A stretch of 13,798 nt of DNA from Rodentolepis nana (taxonomy: Eukaryota; Platyhelminthes; Cestoda; Cyclophyllidea; Hymenolepididae): the NCBI GenBank assembly GCA_900617975.1, contig UZAE01014518.1, positions 1 through 13,798 of the forward strand, read 5' to 3'. This document shows positions 7,299-13,798 of the stretch, in pieces. The number at the start of each line of letters is the position of its first letter. Positions within the stretch are counted from its first letter, which is position 1. Made by a program: the position numbers and the translations under genes. Below the pieces are notes generated by a model. The model worked only from the letters and a program-made list of their open reading frames with translations. It did no database searches and had not been told where the DNA came from.

Positions 7299-9056
7299 CA
7301 ATCGTACCTTCTTCTGTTGAAAAGAAGGCAATTTGGTGCCTGACCGCACAGAATCCTTTTTATCTGATTTTGGGCAAATATGTGATGAGAGGATGAGGAG
7401 GAGTAATTACCTATTTGCGTGTCATCAAAAAATGCTAATCAAGATGTTGAATGTCTACTATTCCCTCCATCCTACGGGCACTTCAAGTTTATCCGACTCG
7501 AAAAGAGGCTGAATAGAGCAGAAGAGATGGTGGTTTACGATAATGCACAAAAAGGCAGCAGATTGCGTGTACTGGTCTCACCACATTTTTTTGAGACTAT
7601 TAAAATGTCCATCGTAAATACTGAAAACAAACTAATTGCCCAGTAAAGAAGAAGATGAAGAAGAAGATGTGAACTCTTCAACGTGTGATTTATTTTCCTT
7701 CATATTCCAGGAAGTGATGTTATTGCAGAAACATGATAAGTAATCAAATCTGCTCAATATATCGAACCGATGTTTTACAATTATCTTTGGAAGGATATTA
7801 CTGCCTCCTATCGTCTGAAGCAGGGCGGATAATCTAAAAATAATTGGTCCAAATAAAAACCTCTTAACTTAAAATCAATTTGAGTGGGAGAAAATAAGAT
7901 TACTTAGATATAAAATATTCACTTATCATAAGGCCAAATTCACTCAATCAAAACTGACTATGATTATATGGTAGGAAAGGTCCAATTTCTTGAAAGGGGA
8001 CTTGAAGACCACCCTCTTGGTAGGCAATATTTTGCTTTGTTGCCACACTAATCAACAGGTCTTGAATCGGAGCAGTTTCTGAGGAATTTATCACATATGC
8101 GTATGTTTGCCTAATATTTCCTTCTCAATTTATTCATTAAGATTAGAGACTGGATTGTCCTCCATGTGTAAACTCTTACATTCAAAGAGAGTGAGGGAGC
8201 TTCCTAAGGTACACTCTGACATTTTACAGCCTTGAAATTCATGTACATTATTTTGCACTCATTTTGATCTCTATTGTATCGATTTTTGAATAATTTTACG
8301 AATGTGCACATCATGGTGACGCGAATTACAGGAGGAGTGCTCAAAGGATCAAGTTATTCTCTTCACGCTCCCAATTATCTGAGGGGAAAATTTTCAGCTG
8401 GGCGTTAATATTACCCATTGAGTTCATTTTACTTTTTCCCATTTATATTAATTTTGTTTACTTGATGGAACTGCAAAAAAGTCTAAAATGAATAACAATA
8501 TCCAAAATTTCTTTAACGTGCGTTCAAGTTAGCTCCAATATTCATTTCGAGTATTTGTCGAAATTTGAGTACATATCTCCCCCAAGTTCAAGGTGGTTAA
8601 ACTAAATGTGGAGAGAATATTCTCAATGCAATACATTTTAAAAAGGCATGCTAGAAGTTGAGGAAGGTAAATAAAGTTGAGATGCGAATTTTCGTTTGCA
8701 ATACTTCGTATGGTTTGCTCTTCAGTTTATCAAAATTTCTAAGTCATTTAATCTTTTACCCAATTAGATAGTAACTCCATCTCTACTGAGGAATCATCTT
8801 TGAAATTCTCTTTGGGTTAGTCACATTACCAACTATCCAAATTCGGAAAAGATTTCATATCCTCCAAGAATAATTAGCTGGACTGAAGTGCTGTCAGCAG
8901 ATAAAAAGATCCACTTACATCGCACTGGATCATAAACAGTAGTATCGACCAAGTCCGATATACAGGTGTTGTGGGGTGTGCAATAGACTTACCTTCACGT
9001 GGTGCACCTTGGGAAACGTATACTCATACGGCAAGAAAGTCTATAAACCGGGAGTC
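7299..9056. other. intergenic DNA without a supported gene
   Basis: The 75-codon frame at 7419-7646 begins at GTG and matches nothing I recognise; no credible splice sites frame it. A tandem duplicate lies at its end (see 7646-7669). An E-box CACGTG sits at 8996-9001, and a strong donor AAG|GTAAGT on the minus strand has its exon end at 8993. Confidence 0.5.
7646..7669 (+). repeat. two tandem copies of a 12-mer
   Basis: AAGAAGAAGATG at 7646-7657 is repeated exactly at 7658-7669. It is a small imperfect (GAA)n minisatellite. Confidence 0.9.
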
Positions 9057-9235
9057 GACTTCTGACTTCAAATTTCTATGACTCCACTGTATATCATATT
9101 CGAATACTTCCACAGAACTTACCTCATCTTTTTTCCTACATTTGTGTCTGTCTCTTACACCTTTGAAACACTCTTCTGCCCCCCATCTCGACTTTTTTTC
9201 CTTCGATGTTCCTTCCCACTGTGAAGTCCGAAGTC
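9057..9235. repeat. inverted pair of a GACTTC double repeat
   Basis: GACTTCTGACTTCA at 9057-9070 and TGAAGTCCGAAGTC at 9222-9235 are reverse complements in 13 of 14 positions, 151 bases apart. Each arm is itself a direct repeat of GACTTC at 7-base spacing. Between them lies a minus-strand donor GAG|GTAAGT (exon end 9123). The spacer shows no coding frame I trust. Confidence 0.7.
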
Positions 9236-9383
9236 AGCTAAAGGGCTTATGATAACTATCAAAACGCCTGCCATTTGATATAACTAAATAGTTCTGGTGT
9301 TATTAGTAAAATTGTCATTACTTCAAATGAATCGAAGGTGAAATAAACTCTCATTTCGATATTCGGAAAGACGAAATCGCAAC

Positions 9384-9570
9384 AAACGGGCCCGTTTCAC
9401 TTGAATGAAAGAAAAAGTTGTCGGCAGGTGGAGCACTTCCTTCTAACGGATTGTCCCTTTCAATGAAAAAGGTGTAGCTATATTAATCTTGACGAGTAAG
9501 CGAGCGTTCAATAAGATGTTAATGGAAGGAGATGGAGTCGAGGGTGCATCGAAAAAGAGCCCGTTTCACT
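9384..9570. promoter_or_regulatory. palindrome and direct repeat, possible cis-element
   Basis: AAACGGGCCCGTTT (9384-9397) is a perfect 14-bp palindrome. GCCCGTTTCACT recurs at 9390-9401 and 9559-9570. An E-box CAGGTG lies near 9426. The segment is less AT-rich than its flanks and neither strand codes clearly. A regulatory role is inference. Confidence 0.3.
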
Positions 9571-9907
9571 GGATTTGCAGATTCAGGTTGTGCGGTCTTT
9601 TAGCAAATAGGTCAAAATTTGTGCCATGGGTTCTTGGGTTCATTGAGTAATTTCAGTACTCATCCTTTTTTCCGATTGCTAATGTCATCACGTTAGGTGG
9701 ATTTCCACTTGGAGATTTCTTAAAAACTCACATTTAACCACCATATGGAATGGCAAAGTTATAATGGAGACATTTCAAAGCAAAAAATGAGCAATGCATT
9801 CACATGTAGGTGTTTGTTAAATTGAAACAGGGCGACAGGTGTTGGCCACTATCGATGTTCCCATCTCAGAGCAACCGAGAAATGGAAGAAGTGAAATCAG
9901 ACCAAAC
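9571..9907. other. intergenic DNA, nothing notable
   Basis: No coding exon or structured element recognised. Short frames at 9810-10135 are largely created by the C tracts that follow. Confidence 0.5.
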
Positions 9908-9981
9908 ACCCCTCCCCCCCCCCCCCCAAACTATAATATGTATGACCACCCATCCTGCTCACTATTCTCATCCCCCCCCCC
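9908..9981 (+). repeat. two poly-C tracts
   Basis: A C14 run at 9914-9927, preceded by a C-rich stretch, and a C10 run at 9972-9981. Apparent proline-rich frames across them come from the tracts, not from a gene. Confidence 0.9.
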
Positions 9982-11282
9982 TCCTCTGTTTAGCATTAAG
10001 CCACACTTAAACACGCAAATTGGTTATTCTTCTTCTTTTGCTATTCTGATGCTCTTCACTGATAGTACCACTGGCGCCCCGCACTTGCAAAGAAGGGCAA
10101 TTAGAGGTGTGATTTTTTTTACAAGTTGTGATTGACAGGTTTGTGAAATGGCAAGAATGGCTTCAACCGAGTGGGGTTAATAGAAATGTGAAAATTAAAA
10201 ACAAGAATAGAAAGTTAAATCGGAACAGAGACTGATGGAAAAGTAGTGTGTACTGACAACGAAATGTCAATGATCCAGTAAAAATGGATAAAAAGTCATT
10301 AAAAGTCGGAATCTACTAATTGTAGGTCATCTCCAAGCCCGATTATTTATATTTTGTTATGAAAAGGGGAAAAATCTCCACCCAACACTTTGCTCTCCCT
10401 CAATTCGCTTGTATGCCTGATTCCGTTATCACAGACGAAGGTAAACTAGGCCATGGATGCAAACACAAACCTTTCCTTTTAAGTGCCAATGCCATCTCTC
10501 CCCCCATAGACACTCACAGAGATGAATTGACGACTCCTACACGGTCAAATCATGGAGGTCATTCAATGCTCAACTCGGCAGAAATCGGTTTTTTTTTCAA
10601 GACCAAAATCGCCTAATTCCTTGATTTAGTTCCCTTCCCCCAGAATATTTAGTATTGAAAGTCATCCACCCCTCCCCGCAGCATTTATCTTTCATAAGGC
10701 CTTTTAATTTAATTGATGTAATAGTACACGCCAAAAGTGCATACCAATCACAGGGTAGCCAATTGCAAGTGTAATGCTCCTATTAAAGCGTTCGATGAAA
10801 AATATGTGCATGTGGATGTTGGCTAATTCTGTCTAATAATGGGCTAAATCGAACGTGACTTTTCACCTCTTGGAAACGCTTTTTTCCTATCAAAATAATG
10901 TATCCTTAACATATATTCTTTAGTAAACGAGAAGTTTCTCCCACTTAGAGTTTAGTCTCATTTGGCACATTTCTAAGTGACATTTTTAATGTACGTCATT
11001 AGAATCGTTCCTCTAAATCTAGAAAAGGCTAACAAAATCATAAGAAACCAAATATTGGCCTTGGTTTTCTTAATAGCGAAATGCGTTCAAAGAGGTGACG
11101 AAATTAAGTGCTCTAAAAAAATTAAACTAATACATAGTTTGGCCAGTTTATTCCAAATTCTATTCTTTGCAAGAAGAAATCAGTTATTTCAAATTTAAGT
11201 TCTTAATTAGCATATCATTAGGACATACAAAACACATCCTCAGTTTTGGGTCTTCGTTTTTTAGAAATGCAGCGTGTTGAAG
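9982..11282. other. intergenic DNA with a dyad-rich patch
   Basis: Frames at 10359-10616 and 10977-11198 encode nothing recognisable. Around 10745-10870 several dyads gather: TAGCCAA (10756-10762) with TTGGCTA (10819-10825), and CGTTCGAT (10789-10796) with ATCGAACG (10848-10855). Two CCAAT sequences lie in the same patch. Confidence 0.45.
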
Positions 11283-11335
11283 GCGGGGGAAGGGGGGGGG
11301 AGGAGGGTGGTGGAGAAGGAGGAAGGATATCAAAG
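11283..11335 (+). repeat. G-rich tract with quadruplex potential
   Basis: Includes G5, G9, GG, GGG, GG and GG runs in close order on the plus strand. A C-rich tract of opposite sense follows about 100 bases later. Confidence 0.85.
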
Positions 11336-11430
11336 AAAAAAAGTGTGATTGTGACCTCTGCTGAAATGTGTTTGTTGCTTTATCTACAGAAGACATCTCT
11401 GCGGATTACCAACACTTAGGCCATAGAGAG

Positions 11431-11466
11431 CACCCCCCCACCCCACCACCCCCCCCCACCCCCCCT
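11431..11466 (+). repeat. C-rich tract (CCCCA-type)
   Basis: Runs of C4 to C9 separated by single A, giving G-quadruplex potential on the minus strand. It is partly complementary to the G-rich tract at 11283-11335. Confidence 0.85.
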
Positions 11467-12777
11467 CGGACCGCAAACATAAAAAGAACAGTGAACAGGT
11501 AAAAAGCATCCTTGTAATTACCATAAACTAGGCAACATATGGGCCCATTAAACACTATTGGAAATCATAAAATATTTCACTTGGGAAGAAGACGGGTGCA
11601 CGGGTTGGAAATTAACGGGGCAATTGATAATATACGAAAACGTACGAGTGCAAACGATAAAAAGTTCGAATTAGGACCAAGAGGATGTCTAGAGAACATT
11701 TGAATAAATGAAAGAAATTTGAAAAAAAGTATGAAAAAGGTAATAAAAGTGATGTCTCTTGGCCAATTCTCGTAGCGTATTTTAAAATGAGCAGAATTCT
11801 TAAACGTATACCCTACCCCTTCTTAGGTAAAATTATGTGATCAACCAAAATACCCTAAGCTTATTGTTTCTTTTCGAGTGGTGATGATCTCGCCTTATTA
11901 AAGGCAGACACACTGCTAAGTGGCAAAAAAGTAAGCTTCTCATTTTGTTTAAATACAAATATTATTATATTAATTGCATCCACTTAGCATATTGACCGAG
12001 GGAGAGGGCGGAGAGGGGGAGGGGTAGTGATGTGCCTTCTTATTTAATCATTTCGCCAGAATAGTAAAATTTTAAAAGGAACAGTCTCTCATTTCGAGTG
12101 CAAATTCAACGATTTTAGGAACTTCTGGATATTTACACACCTAAGTCGAATTTACTTCCTTAAGACAATTGTTAGGAGGTTTGAAATTTTGCGTGAATTT
12201 GATTGGAAAATGTCTTCATCCTCTTAATCACATTAAAAAGTTGTCTTCTATACACCCATAGAGTATTACTTTAATCAACTTATTTCAAATCGCAGCGTAA
12301 AATGTGGACATGTGGAGTACTTTCCCATTCATTTTCTGATCAATACCTGGCCTATGAACCTATTACAATTTCCACCTCTATCAAAATATTCTATCCACTG
12401 ATCAAATATTGATTGGTGTGAATTCATCTATTCTAAACTCTAAGGTAATGATAGCGTTTAATTCTGCCACATATTTCTGCACTGATTGTGCTAAAGCACC
12501 ATACGATCAATGAAACGTCTTACAGCAAGAAAATAAGCGTCACATCTTAATATGCGCGTTCTTGGTAATTATTTTGCATTTAAATGAAATAGCTCCTAAT
12601 TTACATGTTGAATATCACCAATATTCATGAATTTCCAAAAATTAACGATTTAAATGAAGTAACTTGAGAAAAAAGTAAATAGTAATTTAAATGCTCACAA
12701 TAAAACAAATATTGGCATACATTTAACTTTATTTTCCAAATTTTCAAGATTGGCATAAGATGGGACAAAAGTGTTAA
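11467..12777. other. AT-rich intergenic DNA
   Basis: No gene supported. A G/A-rich tract lies at 12000-12026. Near the right end, three related ATTTAAATG repeats occur at 12578-12594, 12648-12664 and 12685-12693; the first two agree in 15 of 17 bases. Confidence 0.5.
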
Positions 12778-12813
12778 GGAAGGTGGGGAGGGGGGGGAGG
12801 GTTATGAGGGGGG
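12778..12813 (+). repeat. G-rich tract
   Basis: Runs of G4, G8, G3 and G6 split by A and TTAT. It has quadruplex potential on the plus strand. Confidence 0.85.
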
Positions 12814-13085
12814 CAAGTCAATTTAATATCTTCATCATCAATTAAATCAAATGCCTTTCTCACACACACACCCTCTCTCCTTTTGCATGCAAAGGACAAC
12901 AAAAGTGGCGTTCTTTCACTCTTATTCCTCATCTCACTTCGCTTCAAACTAACCTCGCCTCCACCCACCACACTACACCTCAAACCACCTTCTATCAGGC
13001 GCCGAGTATCATTAGCATAACGCGTGCTCTGTTTGCGTGCTGAAGAGACTTGGAGAGTACTAGTACTTTCATAACTTTCCAGTCA
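12814..13085. other. GC-richer, pyrimidine-rich flank; possible regulatory DNA
   Basis: Contains a perfect palindrome TTTGCATGCAAA (12882-12893), similar to paired POU octamer half sites. GCGTGCT is directly repeated at 13022-13028 and 13035-13041. Short CA and CT stretches are scattered through it. A minus-strand frame (12774-12983) is low complexity. No exon can be supported. Confidence 0.4.
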
Positions 13086-13136
13086 CCACACCACACCACA
13101 CCGCGCCCCCCNCCCCCCCCCCCGCCCCCCCCCCCC
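13086..13136 (+). repeat. (CCACA)3 and long C tract containing an undetermined base
   Basis: CCACA three times (13086-13100), then an almost pure C tract from 13106 to 13136 broken by one G and by N at 13112. The N and the run make the exact length unreliable. Confidence 0.9.
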
Positions 13137-13290
13137 AATTTCCCCACCCATCGTTAAGTAAATGCTCCCACATTACTGTATTCACACCTCACCATATTCT
13201 GTCATTTTCCACTGATCTGTGAATATAAGGATGGGAGGACAGACACGAGCAGCAACAGAGTTTGCAGAAGCAGAAGAGACGCAAAGTAGC

Positions 13291-13485
<195 letters not shown>

Positions 13486-13776
13486 ATATTTAATGCCACT
13501 AAATAGTACTCGATACTGTTGGCATGCGCACATATGAGTGAAAAGTAAATTGCTATTTCATGAGAACGAATGGAAATGAAAATTAATGGAGAATAAGGCC
13601 TATAGAATGACACCATTACGTGGAGAAATTGAGATTTTAAGCAACCAAGACTGCGCTGAGAAAATTAATCCATGAATTAACGAACCCGGCACAAATAAAG
13701 GCAATCACGTGCTTGGTTAATCAACATTAAATATGGATTTAGTTCACAGCATATCCATCGTAGCTGCCTCCCCTCG
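13486..13776. other. short intergenic stretch, nothing notable
   Basis: AT-rich sequence after the microsatellite, with no coding or structural signal that I can support. Confidence 0.5.
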
Positions 13777-13797
13777 CCCCCCCCCCCCCCCCCCCCC
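13777..13797 (+). repeat. poly-C run, 21 bases, at the window end
   Basis: Twenty-one C followed by the final T. A tract this long at the end of the window may coincide with an assembly limit. Confidence 0.9.
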
Positions 13798-13798
13798 T

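Noticed and set aside
7419..7646. 75-codon plus-strand frame
   Set aside because: It starts at GTG, with the first ATG near codon 37. No family resemblance and no credible splice sites; a frame of this length can arise by chance. A homologue search could reverse this.
9123..9237. A coding exon on the minus strand ending at donor GAG|GTAAGT
   Set aside because: About 37 codons are open up to the donor, but there is no ATG in that frame, the nearest acceptor-like site leaves an in-frame TGA, and the peptide is not recognisable.
9810..10135. Two overlapping frames with proline runs
   Set aside because: The prolines come from the C14 and C10 tracts; both frames depend on homopolymer length.
10359..11396. 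Frames at 10359-10616, 10977-11198 and 11184-11396
   Set aside because: Short, unrecognised and partly low complexity; no supporting exon structure.
12774..12983. 69-codon minus-strand frame
   Set aside because: Built largely from the G-rich tract and pyrimidine-rich sequence; nothing recognisable.

Overview
The window reads as nuclear DNA of an animal: AT-rich, one gene with GT-AG introns, long microsatellites, many poly-C/poly-G tracts and tRNA-like SINE fragments. The homeodomain protein is metazoan. A spiralian, perhaps a flatworm, is only a weak guess from the low GC, the 74-bp intron and the divergent gene. One undetermined base (13112) and a window end inside a 21-C run suggest draft assembly.

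Only one gene is supported. An Iroquois-class (Irx, TALE) homeobox gene lies on the minus strand from 4139 down to 1693 in three coding exons: 4139-3630 (proline-rich N-terminus), 2351-2263 (a 30-residue charged segment) and 2188-1693 (homeodomain and a KIWS motif at the very C-terminus). All junctions are GT-AG, the phases agree, and the joined protein is 364 residues. An in-frame stop sits two codons upstream of the ATG. An acceptor-like site at 4165-4166 hints at an upstream non-coding exon.

1-1692 is downstream flank: a candidate poly(A) signal, a short hairpin and a poly-G tract. 4165-5335 is probable 5' intron or upstream flank and contains a degenerate tRNA-like SINE. 5336-5525 is a compact CpG-containing block with three CCAAT boxes and nested inverted repeats, the best candidate for the promoter of the homeobox gene. 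5526-7250 is AT-rich and holds a second, better preserved tRNA-like SINE and a cluster of TTAACCTA motifs. 7250-13798 has no gene I can support. It holds C- and G-rich tracts, several palindromes and inverted repeats that may be regulatory, and a composite (CT)8-(CA)n-(AG)8 microsatellite near the right end.

Because there is a single gene, the only interplay to discuss is cis-regulation: Irx genes usually sit in large gene-poor flanks rich in regulatory elements, and this layout fits that. I saw no CRISPR array, operon, rRNA, functional tRNA or transposase gene, and no convincing new multigene system.
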